Shown: piece after piece, positions 1-12,083 of the stretch
Layout of the letters: every line of letters begins with the position of its first letter
Numbering within the stretch: position 1 is the first letter of the stretch
From: Drechslerella dactyloides
Lineage: Eukaryota > Ascomycota > Orbiliomycetes > Orbiliales > Orbiliaceae
Assembly: GCA_020064725.1 (NCBI GenBank)
Contig: JAGTWJ010000002.1
Span: forward strand, 124,001 to 188,000
Direction of reading: 5' to 3'
DNA length: 64,000 nucleotides
The notes under the pieces: generated by a model
The model's database searches: none
What the model saw: the letters and a program-made list of their open reading frames with translations, nothing else
What the model was told of the DNA's origin: nothing
Program-made: the position numbers and the translations under genes

Positions 1-170
1 TGGATGACTTGAAAGACGTGGTAGACTTTCTTCGATTCCAGATGACTCAGTCAGCCGTGCAGAAGAGAATGTTCAGTAATTTCAATTTTTTCGACACGCT
101 GGAAAAGTTGGGATCTGGAGTACCTAGCCGTGGTACTGGAGGGGGTGAGGAGGGAGTTTCAGCTCTATGA
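1..170 (+). CDS. 3' end of an unidentified protein gene (partial)
   Basis: An open frame enters from the left edge in phase (first full codon at base 3) and ends at TGA 168-170, giving the last 55 residues of a protein. The visible part starts with an amphipathic helix rich in Asp, Val and Phe (DDLKDVVDFLRFQ). It then has an aromatic stretch (FSNFNFFDTL) and a Gly/Glu-rich flexible tail. Codon usage looks coding and the overlapping minus-strand frame has no such character. I do not recognise the family from this tail alone. Confidence 0.55.
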   Translation, partial: DDLKDVVDFLRFQMTQSAVQKRMFSNFNFFDTLEKLGSGVPSRGTGGGEEGVSAL

Positions 171-3059
171 AGGGAGCGATACAGGTTGGGTTTTGAAAGG
201 CGAGAGAGCGAGAAGTTGAGTTTAAAGGATACATACAATGCTATTGCTTCGCCTGAGGCACCGCTTTGATTGGGCTTCTACGTATCTGTCGAGGTTAGCC
301 ACTTGATATCATGATGCTACCCGTAGGAAAACTTAGGGAGCCCGATCGATGCTCTACATTGGAACGGAGAAACTGCTGTATACGGAATATATTCGCAAAA
401 AAAAAAAACTTTCAACTGCGTAAGCCAATTCTTTTAACCATCTGCCTAACTTAAAGTCATTGATCAAACCTCAGGGCTGTCGTATGCCGGAGCGCTAATG
501 TGTCCCTGTTAAAGAAGTTACGAGGTTATGAGGTCACATTGCATCCATTCGGCTAACTGTAGCTATTGCAAATTGCCGTGAACGTACATACATATATATA
601 TAGCTGCGAAGAAAAACAGTTGCTAGGTTTCTCTGCCGTTAGGATATATAGAGTGTTTTCTGGCTTTTGAGTCTCTAGAATCCTTGTCATGCATACTACC
701 AACGAAGGTTCATCCAGAGAAATTACAGCATCTAAGTCCGACTTGCGCGACGGGAGTGAGTAGGAACCTGGAACGATGTAGGCAAACCCGATCTTGGATT
801 CATGCAACGGCGTCAAAATGCAAAACCCTGATCAACGGATCACCGGACTTCTCCCTCTTGATGATCTCACCAGTTACTTCGTTTGCATGTCACTAGCACC
901 GAATCAAGCTCCTTTGCAATTGCTGGTGCGCTCAGAGCCAGTCGGTCGGCAATTAGTCCCCGTCCACGCGGAATCCCTGCCGGACTCTTTGGACCCCCAC
1001 ACGCCCATGCACCAGTGGTAATTGGCTGGGATCTGGCATTGAGGCTGGGATGGCCCAAAATGTCGCACAAACCAGCAAGCGGGTCATGCAGATATATAAT
1101 ATTCTGCAGGCTCAAGGCTGGAATTCTGGTGCTTTCTTATCCATAGGTCGCACACATATCTGTTTTGATGTTAGAATTGACAGTCAGCCTCGCGCCTCAG
1201 ACGTACCAGTCTGTACCGATACGATTAGTTTGTGATATCTTACGGCCGCGAACTGGTCTAGTTTCTACAGCTGCTGCCGTCTTTCGATGCTTACCACGAT
1301 GTTCACACTACCCATATTGCTTACTGAGTGCTTACAGGCACCTGGGCATGTATCGACAATCTGCAAGATCATTGCACGCATGTGAGAATGAGTGCACTCG
1401 TTGTCAAGCTACTCAGTTTGCCCCACAGGCTGGGGTGTCCACAAATCAGGCTTTGTTTCTGATGTGCACTTGGCGGCATCGTGAGCCTACGTATCCCTTG
1501 CAGGAGAACAGAATGGCAGGCAATGCAGGAAGGCAAGTAAGACTTGTGTAGCACTGAAAGTACCAATCTCCAAGTCAAGATGTCCAGCTCTTATTTGTGA
1601 GGACTGGACTGGAACTCTGCTCTGTCTGATAATTATAATCATAACCGCGTATCGATATAATCTGTAGCATGCCATCCTCATCCCATCCATCCCATTTGCT
1701 GTGCAACCATGCAGCCTGTCGGCCCACGGAATTTCTTTCATGCTACGGTACCTGCGAACGGAGGGCAAGCGAGGGGTGGCAGCTGCACATCAGGGATGCC
1801 GTTGCTCTTATCATTCGGGACGAGCGCATAAACAGCTGGACTGGCCAAGAGGCTGAACCTCCAAGCGCGATAACGCAAAATGAGGACTATCCAGCTCACA
1901 AAAATGCCTGTAGTTGTTCAAATTCCGCCTCCCAGATCCCCACCTACAAATACCTCTTGTTTCTCTCTTTGCCTCCGGATCATGTCCGATCTAATTTTGA
2001 AACAAACCGACAGCGCCTCGCGGAAGCGGGTACCAACAGGCATTGAGACTCTCAACTTTCCTTCTTTCTATCCGGCAGCCGACCGCTGTCAGATAACCCA
2101 AAACTGCCTTCGCCTCCCTTCCCATCCTCCCTCTCGTGAGGCAAGCAAGCTAGCTCTCCGGAGCGGATGCGGACAAGCTAGGGATCCCAGCCCGCACCGA
2201 TATCATTCGACGGTTCCGCTACCGTCACCCATATAATCCCTGATACTTGAGTTAATCCGCGCCTTTTTTCTCGACTGGACAAGCCTTCCTCTATTTACCC
2301 TATGCACTGTCCTCAATGACAGCAGCAACGGGCGGCCAAGTAAATAATAGCAAAGAAAATATTTTTCTTTTTTGCCATTCGATTAAAAACGTGAGAACTA
2401 GACGAGCGGGCCCCAAAGCGAGAAACAAATGGTGACGGGATAGGGTCCGCACATGTCTTAACTATTAACGAGAGCAACGTTAACGTTCCGGGATTCGAAG
2501 GGTATGGATGGATCCAAGGTTGCGATAAGGGCCTGATATAATACTTATATAAACGGATCGCGGATTAAAAGGGACACAACAAGAGCGGTTCTCTCTCTTC
2601 CTCCCCTTCCTCCATCCCTTTCCCTAGGTACAAAACCGTCGAGCTCTGCAGTAGCCCCAGGATCAAGATCAGTACCCATCCCACTAGATACCTACATAGT
2701 ATGTAACCGGCTTCCTGGTTTAATCTATCTACCAGTAGACTGCTGGGCTCTGGTTCAACCCGATCAAATGCAGCAGAGCTCTTCGCTCACCTTTCCTGAG
2801 TTAAGAGGCCGTTTTCGACTTCAGAACCCCCACAGATACCCCAGAATCCTTGTTTGGGTGTCCTGCTTTCTCGCTTGTGCATCATCGATAGCATCATCGA
2901 TTCGCGCCCGAGCGACTCGTTCGATCCGATTGCAGAACCGGGAATACTAGTATACCGAAGATCCCCCACGATTCTGCAGTCATTTGGCGGAGTTAGCTTA
3001 GCTAGAAAGCCCGGACACGGAGGCTATAAACGCGAGGCTCTCCCACCACCTGCGAGAAG
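171..3059. other. Gene-poor stretch, 2.9 kb
   Basis: No frame here has convincing coding character or splice structure; the short open frames overlap on both strands and look random. Visible landmarks are an A tract near 397-408, a short (TA)n run near 589-602, a TATA-like TATATAAA at 2546-2553, and a pyrimidine-rich tract at 2584-2626 of the kind found near fungal transcription starts. The last two may belong to the promoter of the gene at 3060. Confidence 0.5.
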
Positions 3060-3708
3060 ATGAAGCACCAAGTCAGCCTTCTCCTCGCAGCCGGTGCTGG
3101 TGTTATTGGAGGTCAGTCTTCAGAATATTTGTTCGTCCTCGAGGTCGCATAGCCTACCATATTCGCATCAGAGCCTGTATTCACGAAATTTTGAAAGTTC
3201 CGCCCGCCTGTCGTAGCATATTATACTTGTTAGTTGCAATACGTCTTGGTAGCTCGAGGCTGACATTCATGTTACACACGCAACTTTGCTGCCTGTGCCA
3301 CTAGGCAAATACCTCTTTGAGCCTCGCTCGACCGACCCCCACAAAGACCACAGAACGCCGCAGCTGTCGACGGCCACAAAGATGTCGTCGCCCCCGGTCA
3401 CGGCAACCCATCACCACCGCCATAACGAACTAGCGTCGGCATCTCCGCGAGAAGAGCAGTCCGATCCGTCTCAATTGACTCCCTCTGCGATCGCAAACAC
3501 CCGCACTCTGGCCTGCCTGCCCTCTACAGAGATCTCAAAGAGCGCGCACCCAGACGACGCCGCCAAAATAATGGACGAGCCGCTGCCATCCAGCCCGCTG
3601 ATTGCGAAAAAGATTCCGAGCAAGGAAGACTCCGGCGAGATGCAGGCGGAACCGTACACGAAGAGTGAGGGCGGTGTGGGATTGTTTGACAGAGTTAAGT
3701 TTTGGTGA
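3060..3708 (+). CDS. Small N-terminally anchored protein, 151 aa, function unknown
   Basis: Two exons, 3060-3111 and 3305-3708, joined through a GTCAGT donor and a CTAG acceptor, giving 151 residues. The N-terminus (MKHQVSLLLAAGAGVIGGKY) is a single hydrophobic segment followed by Lys and Tyr. It looks more like a membrane or mitochondrial inner-membrane anchor than a clean signal peptide, because no small-residue cleavage site is obvious. The rest is low-complexity and hydrophilic: a His-rich patch (HHHRH), many Ser, Pro and Glu, and a C-terminus ending in GLFDRVKFW. Without the intron the first exon would be lost. I do not recognise a family. A TATAAA at 3025-3030 lies only 30 nt upstream of the ATG, so the transcription start is uncertain. 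Confidence 0.6.
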
Positions 3709-4274
3709 CACGGAGCAAACGATATAATGCGATGACGATTATGACAATACACAGTGCCACTTTGCGTTTTTGCTGAAAGTTTGAGGTTTTCGTTTCTTAG
3801 TTCAAGTTATGTTGGAGGCTTTGAGCGAACGGCCTTTGGATATCTCTGGTTATTTTTGTGATCGCTGAAGCTAAACTGGTTAGTACGATATGACGGTCTT
3901 AATTTGTTCTTGCTAGTGGAGAATATGCTCTGGTTCTTGTTACAGATAGATATTATACACAAGCGTACGCATTGATTAGTTGTTTCCATAGAAGTATGCT
4001 ATCAACAATTCGTGGATTTCAAAAAACCGCCCTCTCGATCGTTTTGACATTGGCAAGTCCTGGAGTCTGCTAATGAAAAACATACACCCTAGCTGTGTTG
4101 ATCTGATGTACGCATGACTCCTCCATAGCTGATATGGGCTCCCGATCCGTATATATTACGCGTCCACTATCTCCTTCGATTGCAGCTTCCGCAGATATGT
4201 AAGTTTTCACAACTATTAATCCGAATCCCTGCACATCTTCGCATCCTACTTGTCATATCATGATATCACAGTCC
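3709..4274. other. Convergent intergenic region
   Basis: This stretch lies between two genes that end towards each other. It is AT-rich and holds no gene I can support; it presumably carries both 3' UTRs and polyadenylation signals. Confidence 0.5.
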
Positions 4275-5976
4275 TCATAACAAAGCGCGTAATTTGGATA
4301 AAAGTTCTTCGTCTTGCTGAAGCAACGATATCAAAGTTTCGACAGTGTTTCCGTTCGACGATGCGACATCTGGGTTGGGATAGTACCAAGCAGCCACCGC
4401 CATGATGCAATATATAATCTAGTCAGAGTGTTAGCGTTAAACGCTTAAAAAATTACCTGAGTAAGAAGCCGGATACATACCACCAGCAGAGTTCCCTCTA
4501 GCCAGTTGCACTCGTTGTCGCGCAGGAACTCTCCTGTCACGAGAATTGAGAGCACCAGGAGCGCAATCATGAAGATTTCAAAGTTAAGATCAATCGGCTT
4601 GCCGATTATCCAGCCGACGATGACAACCAGCGGCGCATTGAACAATGCTGTATGGATCGACGGACCGAGACAATGATACAATGCAAAGTTCTACTAAATT
4701 AGCCACGCCACGATGTCGATAGTTTATATAGCAATGGATCTAAATAGATCATAAAGCACTGATCGACATTACATACCATATGTCCATCCCACGCATCGTC
4801 GATAGCCGTCAAATGTTCAGCCGCCTTCTCCACCAATGGGAGCAAGATAAGACCCAAAAACTGATCCGGTACGCCGTTCCCTACGATATCTTCGATCCGC
4901 TCCACCATAATAAACGCGAATAGTGGCACCAGCACCAACGACACCGATAGAGCGAGAATACATTCTGTCATCGTGAGCTTCGGCTTTTCCATATGGTCTT
5001 TGCGAGCGCCCCTGTCAAGCGGCCCGGATATCGGCTCATGCTCGTCCGCTTCGAGGACTTCATTGAAGATGTTATGATTCGTCCGAACGTTGAAAATTAT
5101 GTATATCGCAAACGCGAGCACGAGGAGCAGGGACGTAACCTGACTGATCTTTAGGACGTCGTATTGTAAGTCTTCGCTCGTGTATCTGCGGTCTGAGCCT
5201 CTTGCCACAACGTTGGAGACTGGTAGCGTGGAGCCTTTGAGGGCAGAAAAAAAGGCACTGGGAATCAGTAGTCCAAATCCGGCAACAAGCAGCAGACCAT
5301 TCCCAACCTCGCTAACAGCCGAGTGGAATGTCTGCACATTCTCTCGGATGCCGCCGACGAGGAAGCAGAGGCCGAGGCAGAGCAACAAGTTCGTGAGAAT
5401 CGACCCGAGAACCGCAGCCTGTATCACGGGTATAAGATTACCGTGAGTCGCATTTTTGCCACCCGGTCCATCCTCATTTACCGCGTCCGGGTTATGCTGG
5501 ATCAACAGACTCATGAACAGTATAATCTCGACGATAGATCCGAAGGTGGTCTCGAGCAGGATGCCCCAAACCTTGGGCATTTTGCGAGCGAATTCCTGAC
5601 CCGCGAACCCCAGCAAGTTGGCGACAGGTATCATCGCGACATAACTCGTAGCAAAGATTGCTGTTGGCGGCGAATTGGGGATGCATCGCAGGCAGATAGC
5701 GACCGGCACCATCGGCCAGAAGAAGTTCATGGCCATTGAGACCTTATTCGAGCTGTGCCAGAGGACATTTATGAAGTGTGAGACATGGAACCCGCTCCGG
5801 CCGCTCTCGCCGTCCGGATGTATAGGCATCGTGAGTGCTCTTCGTAGTATGAGCGTTGGGTCGTTACTGATCTGTTGTCTGAGTAGTGGCTCGCGCTCGC
5901 CAACAGCGTCAGAATGCACGCCGTTTTCCATTTCTCGTTCCCGTGCTTCGATCTCTCCTTCGTTGACAGGACCCAT
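4275..5976 (-). CDS. CAX-family vacuolar cation/H+ exchanger (Vnx1-like)
   Basis: Three exons (5976-4777, 4690-4481, 4418-4275) give 517 residues; both introns have GTATGT donors and TAG acceptors. After about 60 acidic/polar residues comes a multi-pass membrane protein with the two CAX repeats. The first contains TTFGSIVEIILF and the second LILLPLVEKAAEHLTAIDDA followed by MNFALYHCLGPSIHTALFNA. Family knowledge: CAX antiporters use the vacuolar proton gradient to load Ca2+ or monovalent cations. The second repeat reads VEKAAEH where Ca2+-selective Vcx1 proteins usually have GN-AEH. To my recollection this resembles Vnx1-type proteins, which favour Na+/K+ exchange, so a Vnx1-like role is an inference. 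The predicted C-terminus is a short hydrophilic helix. The start is the first in-frame ATG. Confidence 0.85.
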
Positions 5977-6736
5977 TGTGACTTTTTCCCGATTTTGACG
6001 CTCTTCGTGCTAACTGATCTAGGCGCCGCCTTGCTCGTTGTAAATCTGCGTGATACGCATTTGAGCATAGAAATTCCCAGTTTCGTGGGCATTAGGGCGA
6101 TGCAGGTCGCCTTAAAAGCACTCTCAATTGCTGGATGCAACACGTAGGTTCCTCACGAGTTCGGAGTAAACAGCTCGAAATGTCCACAAATGTTACAAAA
6201 ACCTGCTGCCGTTATAGTGGATAGGGCTAAGCGCCAAGTCGCGCGAGCAAGCCTCCTAATGGGCACGGCGGGGCCAGCACTGTGGGGTCGACGTAACGTT
6301 TATATCAACTTCATTCTTGATCAAAGTCGACGAGGGCCTGGAATTATCCTCATCCACCAGTTAGGTGATTTTACAACGCAGAAGCGAGCGACAAGGCGCA
6401 TGCGGTTGGCTAGAGAGCTCAGCATATGCATCTTGCGCACACTTGGAAACAAAGTCGTGGCGATCAATTACTAAATACGTGGCGGCCAAGCATCCACACG
6501 GCCGTGCGCCGGCTCTCGGACGTAATGGAATGAAGAAATGCGCCTAGATCTATCCGATCCGATCATCGCTTCCAATGTTGTGGGTCTTCTGAATCCACTG
6601 CGAAAGTTGTTGTTCTCCAACATCAAAACCCAAGTGCCCCCAGGACCCTAAGCCCACAACGGGAAGGTCTCATATACGCCTGGCTGATACCTGGTTGATG
6701 TTGAATTTTTTTTCACAGAACATTCATCAAATACCA
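5977..6736. other. Upstream region of the exchanger gene
   Basis: This stretch contains the 5' flank of the minus-strand exchanger gene and the 5' flank of the tRNA-Gly gene. No further gene is supported; the short open frames on + are not coding-like. Confidence 0.5.
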
Positions 6737-6837
6737 GCATTTGTGGTTCAGTGGTAGAATTCATCGTTGCCACGAGTAGCCGGTAACGGTTACACTGTAA
6801 GCTCGATGAGGCCCGGATTCGATTTCCGGCAGATGCA
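6737..6837 (+). tRNA. tRNA-Gly (anticodon GCC) with a 30-nt intron
   Basis: The gene folds as a complete cloverleaf. The acceptor stem GCATTTG pairs with CAGATGC (6830-6836) and the discriminator is A. The D arm is TGGTTCAGTGGTAGAA and the anticodon stem CATCG (6762-6766) pairs with CGATG (6804-6808). The anticodon loop is TT-GCC-A plus T. The T arm has the GGTTCGATT-type loop (GATTCGATTT). An intron of 30 nt (6773-6802) sits at the canonical position after base 37. The mature part matches eukaryotic tRNA-Gly(GCC) closely. Confidence 0.93.
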
Positions 6838-7359
6838 TTATTATCCTTCTTTCTTCGTGAAAGATATTTCTTTTAGTGTGATTAACTTTTTTACCTGGCC
6901 TTGGTACTAGCATTCGAGTGATCTTTTTGAGTTCCGTGCTGGCGCTATGGCGAAATGGGTTCTTGCTTGGAGAGAGGGTTGAAAGAAGTTTTCGTTTAGT
7001 CATAGCGGGATCGCGATTGTAATGGCACGGATGCCCTCGAGACTGATTGCCTGAGTAAACTCACTGATTAAGAGATAGGGCGATATAAAGAGATAAGAAT
7101 AGAGAGCTACGCTGGTCTGCGGCCTGGACATGAGGCCTGTTGGATCCCAAAAGCTTGTGCGTTGCTGCATACTAACTTCCCGATTGTATTGCAGGATACC
7201 TAATGCATGATGCGAAAGTCGGATGTATACGACTAATTATAATTTATACACGATACACTATATATAGATATACCTCTAGATGCAACCAAAACGACTCTAC
7301 GGCACCTATCGTACACGTACATATGGAAACCCCACCAACATTCAGCCAAAACCCATTAA
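6838..7359. other. Spacer between tRNA-Gly and the ABC transporter gene
   Basis: AT-rich spacer downstream of both the tRNA and the minus-strand ABC transporter gene. It should contain the transporter's 3' UTR; no additional gene is visible. Confidence 0.5.
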
Positions 7360-9682
7360 TCAGTCACTCTCCTTCAACTCTTCCAGTCGCTTCCTCAGCT
7401 CTGGCACGGCTCTCAGCTGCAATTCCAGCTCCTCCTTCTCGTCCTCGAGCTTGAGCCGTCGTTCTGCATCGAGCTTCGTGAACACGAATCCTCCCTGTCC
7501 GTCGAACTGAAGGATGTTCTCATGGTACTTCCAGAGACTCTTGCGGTGGCTGACGGTGATGAGCGTGATGTCCAGCTGCTTTGCGGTTTCGTACATTATT
7601 CGCTCGATGTCTAGTGTTTGTGCTGCCGTGCACTCGTCCAGGATCGCACTATACAGGAATTTTCGTTAGCAAAAACCCAAAACAGCGGAACGATGATGGA
7701 ATCGTCAACTCACAATTTCGGCGCATGGTAGAACAGCCTCGCCATTGCGATTCTCTGCTGCAAACCGCCGCTCAGGTGCTCTCTCCACTCTTTCTCTGCA
7801 TCCCACCCGCCTTCTCTCTCTACGACTCCTTCAATCTCCACAATTCTCAACAGTGCCATCAAGTCTTCGTCCGTGACACCCTTATCCATCATATCCTTCA
7901 CGCCATCCGGATATATGACCTGCTGCCTCAAGCTACCCCTGCTCAGGTACGGTCTTTGTGGGATGTAGAAAATCTCCTCGCTTGGAGGCTTGTGGACCTC
8001 GCCACCGTACACCGGCCACAGTCCACCCAATATTCTGAACAAACTACTCTTGCCACAGCCGTTTGGTCCCACGATCAGCAAGTGTTCACGCGGCTTGACT
8101 GTGAACGATAGTTTCCGGACCAGAACGTCGCCGTTGGGGCTAACGATGGGTACGTCGATGAACTCGATATAGGTGTCTTCGATGACCTTGCCGCGGCCGC
8201 GGAGAACGGCGGCGTTTTCCTCCGTCGATGCTGATGAGACGAGATTCTTCTCAAATTGACCGGCGGTGATATCATCCATCACATTGAGCAGTGTCGAGAC
8301 ACGGGATGTATAGCCGGCAAGCTCGGTGATCTCCTTGTAGGAGAACATGACTCGGCCGAAAGCGTCCGAAGAAGACAGCAAGAGTCGGCGATTAGTTACG
8401 AAGCCTATACAGACGGAATTAGCAACAGAGCCTCGTAATCGCCTTCGAGCAAGGAAAATGAGATGTATAGAACGACGAATAGAATATGCACTTACTTTCC
8501 GTCCGGTCTCCTAAGCTCGCGCCCTTCCCACCCGGAACCTTGAAGAATACCGGCACGCTGCACAACACCAACCCCAGAGCGCCCCAGAAGTACTTGATCA
8601 CGTAGTCCTCCATGATGCCATGATACAGTCTCTGCCTCAGGATGTGGTTGACATACTTGATCAGCCTGAAGTAGCCCTTATCCAGAGTCTTCTTCTCGTT
8701 CTCATGACCATAGTACAGCGCAACCTCCTCCGCATTCTCGATCAGCCGCGAGTGCTGGTGCCTGAACTCTCCTTCCAGCTTAGCCTCATCAGCGACGTAC
8801 TTGCCAAACGGCGGCGTTAACGCCCTCATGACGTTCGCGGAAATTTGCACCAGCAACGCCATGAGGAACAGGCCTTCGCCGCCGACGTTACGCGACAGCT
8901 GGTAGTTGTATATGACCATATCGAGCACCGGCTTGGCGAGGTTGGAGTACAGCTCCGCCAGAGAGTTGGAGAACTTGCGCACGTCCTCCACGATCAGCTG
9001 GTCTGGGTTCTTGATACGGTCATCGAGGTTGCCGACGCTGTAGAAGATCATATTGGAGAGATATTTGTTGTGGATGTAGTTTGTAAGGCGGGTGCGGTAT
9101 TGCAAGGCGAGTTTACATTGATGGTACGAAAGCTGCGGTTGTTCAAGATTGCATTGTTAGTCGCCGGTGCGTAATATGAAGACCTCAGGGTGCGCATACC
9201 ATAGAATTTGTGAAAGTCGCGGGAATAGCCACGATCATCCACCATATGATCCCTAGGAGGAAGTCTTTCCCCTTGCCGCGCACCAAGTTGGACACCAACC
9301 GTCCATCCAACTCAGCGACATACAGACTGATCAATGTCCTCAGCACCAGGAACACCGAATGGCTGACCAGCAACCTCGCCTCCTTGCTCTTCCATCCCGG
9401 AATAACGATTTTGAGCAGCCGGAACAAGCTCCGGAAGAAGTCCCTGTTCAGTTCCACCTTCTGTCTCTTGCTGCCATCGGACGTGGAGCGGGTCGGCTTG
9501 ACAGCCGGCTTCTGATCCGAGATCGCAGCGCGGACGCGTAGGATGAGCGCAGCGAACGTGAAGAGGTATAGGCCGCGCGAGATACGGGTCTTGTGCGTCA
9601 GATAGAACGAGAGCGACGAGTTGAGGACGTTGAGGAGAGCCGCCTGGCTGCCGGCGGGCAGCAGCTTGGACTGCGCCGCCAT
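7360..9682 (-). CDS. Peroxisomal ABC half-transporter, ABCD family (Pxa2/PMP70-like)
   Basis: Four exons (9682-9200, 9132-8496, 8404-7714, 7648-7360) give 699 residues, typical for an ABCD half-transporter. The N-terminal half has the transmembrane domain with [13 protein letters not shown] and the EAA-like segment around [12 protein letters not shown]. The nucleotide-binding domain has Walker [10 protein letters not shown] (about residue 485), a signature LSGGLQQR (about 585) and Walker [11 protein letters not shown] (about 605), followed by the His-switch region [13 protein letters not shown]. All three junctions restore family-conserved residues, for example HAPK/FAILDECT. Family knowledge: two half-transporters dimerise in the peroxisomal membrane to import very-long-chain acyl-CoA for beta-oxidation. 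The signature and Walker B differ slightly from the usual LSGGEKQR and DECTSA. A second half-transporter must lie elsewhere. Pxa2 rather than Pxa1 is chosen from length and N-terminus. Confidence 0.9.
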
Positions 9683-10528
9683 CGATACGCTGTGCCGTGG
9701 GACGGAGGGGCGTGTGTTTGTACGATGTATCCGCCGGGATCTCGACCGGATGGAAAGGAGAACTGGACTACTCGAATACGGACGCGGCGACGGGTATCAT
9801 GACGGAAAAACTCGAGAAGCAGTAGCAGTTCGCTCGGCCGGCGCAAGTTGGATGAAAATGTCGACGGGAAAAAGACAGCGGATGTCGACTTGGCGGGCTT
9901 TCACATGTCGGCAGTGCGTCATGTGCGTGCGTTTCGGCATTTCTCCACGCCCAAAGAAAGGTAAGCACGGCTTCGGCTTCCCCACAAACACCAAATGGGG
10001 CAACCGCACCAGAACAGCAGGACGCGACGGCGAATGTTCCCGTGAGCTGGATGGCTCGATCGCGTGCTATCATATGTTTACTGGAGATTGCGATCAAGCT
10101 AGTCTGGGGTCTGAGCAATGCAGTGGGATATATATTAATTAGGATTCGGTTCGTGAGAACGACAGGACTGGTTTCGTGCATATATCCGCTGGTATCAAAC
10201 ATGCTCCGTCCGAACGCCGTCGAGACTCCAAAACGCATACAAACACACAAAGATAAACGACAGGGTAGAACATGAGAAAGAACGACGCTTCGAAGGAAGG
10301 AACCAAACTAGATCACAAGAGCCAATCATCGCAATGGTACTCCAGGTGAGGAGAGAGTGTGTAAGAGAGCAGTGTGCGTTCCTTCCTCCCAATGCAACCG
10401 CCATAGCGTGCAACCCCGCAGAAATCCATCCAATCCTCAAGCACGATAAAAGTACAGTACAGAGCAGACTGCGCCCCGGTACCGAAACAGACGACCAAGC
10501 CCAAAATCACCGTGGGAAAACTTTTGCT
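9683..10528. other. Promoter region of the ABC transporter and 3' flank of PFK-2
   Basis: Spacer between two minus-strand genes. It holds the upstream region of the ABC half-transporter and the 3' UTR of the PFK-2/FBPase-2 gene. Open frames on both strands overlap but none has conserved content. Confidence 0.5.
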
Positions 10529-12083
10529 TCAAATGCTCATCTTTACGCTCAGCTCGTTCACATCCGGCGAGTCGGCCTCCTGGTGTTTCGCCGACGAGTA
10601 CTTTGGCCGGAAAGTTGACACTGCGGGGATATTCGCCTTGAATCTGCATATTCGATAACTAATTAGCAGCTGTCACTCCAAAAGTACGAGAGGCTTATCG
10701 GAAGTCGCAGAACTCACCTTTCTTCTTTCGTTCCGTACGCCTTCGGCGTTAACTTGATCACAGTGTGCAGTGGAATCTCCATCCATGGACTCCGGTCCTG
10801 CGGCACGTTCATGAAGTACGCATAGATGCACCTGATGACCGCCTGATGCGTCACGACCATCACGTTCTCCTGTCTCTCCATCTCCATGATGATCGGTTCC
10901 AATCTGATCACCAGGTCGCGGTAGCTTTCGCCGCCACGGTATCGGTAGTTGTATTTGTCGTCGTCGCGAGCCTTGAAGTCCTCCGGAAATTGCTCCTCGA
11001 TTTCTTCGTAGGTGAGACCGTCGCAGGTGCCGCTGTCGAGCTCGTCAAGCGCCTTCCACTGAAGCTTGTTGTACGGTAAGTGTTGGGCGGTCTGGATGGT
11101 CCTTTTCATTGTGCTAGTCCAGACGGTGATGCCTTGTTGCGGCAGGATGCCGGACTGGCGGCAGAGCTCCGGTAGGACTTCACCGTATCGCATCCCGCGG
11201 GGGGAGAGGTCGGCATCACCACCGATTTTGCCTGCGAGATTGTACATGGATTCGCCGTGCTATTAGAAAACTGTTAGTTTGGTTCCTCTATATTGAATCG
11301 GATGAACAGCATATGGAATGACCCACCCTCGACAACCAGATAGACCTCGGCTTGATGTGGAGGTTCATCAGAAAGTACACGATCCGACTTTGCAGATAGT
11401 CCTGGATGCAATTGATCACAACCTGTGTTCCCACATTGATCAATTTGACGTAGGTGTAATCCGTCTCCGTAATTGTTTCGTAGACCTTCTCGTAGTTCCT
11501 GATCCGATCCCTGAAATCCCGTGCTGCGGCTTCGGGATCCTGGCCCCGGTAATCCGGGGAAGTGGTCTTGACCTCCATGATGTTGCTCATAATGAGGTCC
11601 TCGTCGTCGCACTTGGATTCCACAAACATGACCTCGATCCCCCGCGACGAGATAGTCTGAGCGAGCCATTTTCTGCGAGCCCTCGTAGAATTTGTAGCGT
11701 CGAGAATGGCGACTGTTCCCTTCTCCTGGCTAAACCACTTGAGCATGTCCTTCACGGCGGCTTCGGCCGCAGCGCGGCGCATGCGCTCACCCTCCTTATT
11801 GTTGATATCGAAAAAGTCCGCTGTAGGTTGCGGGGTGTCCTGGCGACGGTATGTGCCGACATTGAAGCTACGAGCATCGACGGACAGCCAGCGAAGATAC
11901 CGGACAACTGCTCAGGCCGAAGCCAACCGGTTAACCGAGAGCTCAGGCAGCGTCCGCAGGGCAGAGAAGCTTACTCTTTCCAGCGATGAGACTCTTGCCG
12001 CGGGCCGGCAAACCAACCATCACAACACAGATCCTGGTGTCCTCCACCTGCGTTCCAACCACGGTTCCATTAGTCCGGGGCAT
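10529..12083 (-). CDS. 6-phosphofructo-2-kinase / fructose-2,6-bisphosphatase
   Basis: Four exons (12083-11975, 11907-11327, 11259-10718, 10643-10529) encode 448 residues. The N-terminal kinase domain starts almost at once: the P-loop GLPARGKS lies at residues 24-31, followed by FNVGTYRR and DATNSTRARR. The C-terminal phosphoglycerate-mutase-like domain begins at SRHGES (Arg230, His231). The splice junction falls exactly between this Arg and His. TMKRTIQTA and VVTHQAVIRC follow. Family knowledge: the kinase makes and the phosphatase removes fructose-2,6-bisphosphate, the allosteric switch between glycolysis and gluconeogenesis. His231, the residue phosphorylated in the bisphosphatase reaction, is present, so both activities are likely. 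The ATG at 12083 is the only in-frame ATG that gives a family-like N-terminus. The C-terminal tail is short and Ser-rich. Confidence 0.93.
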
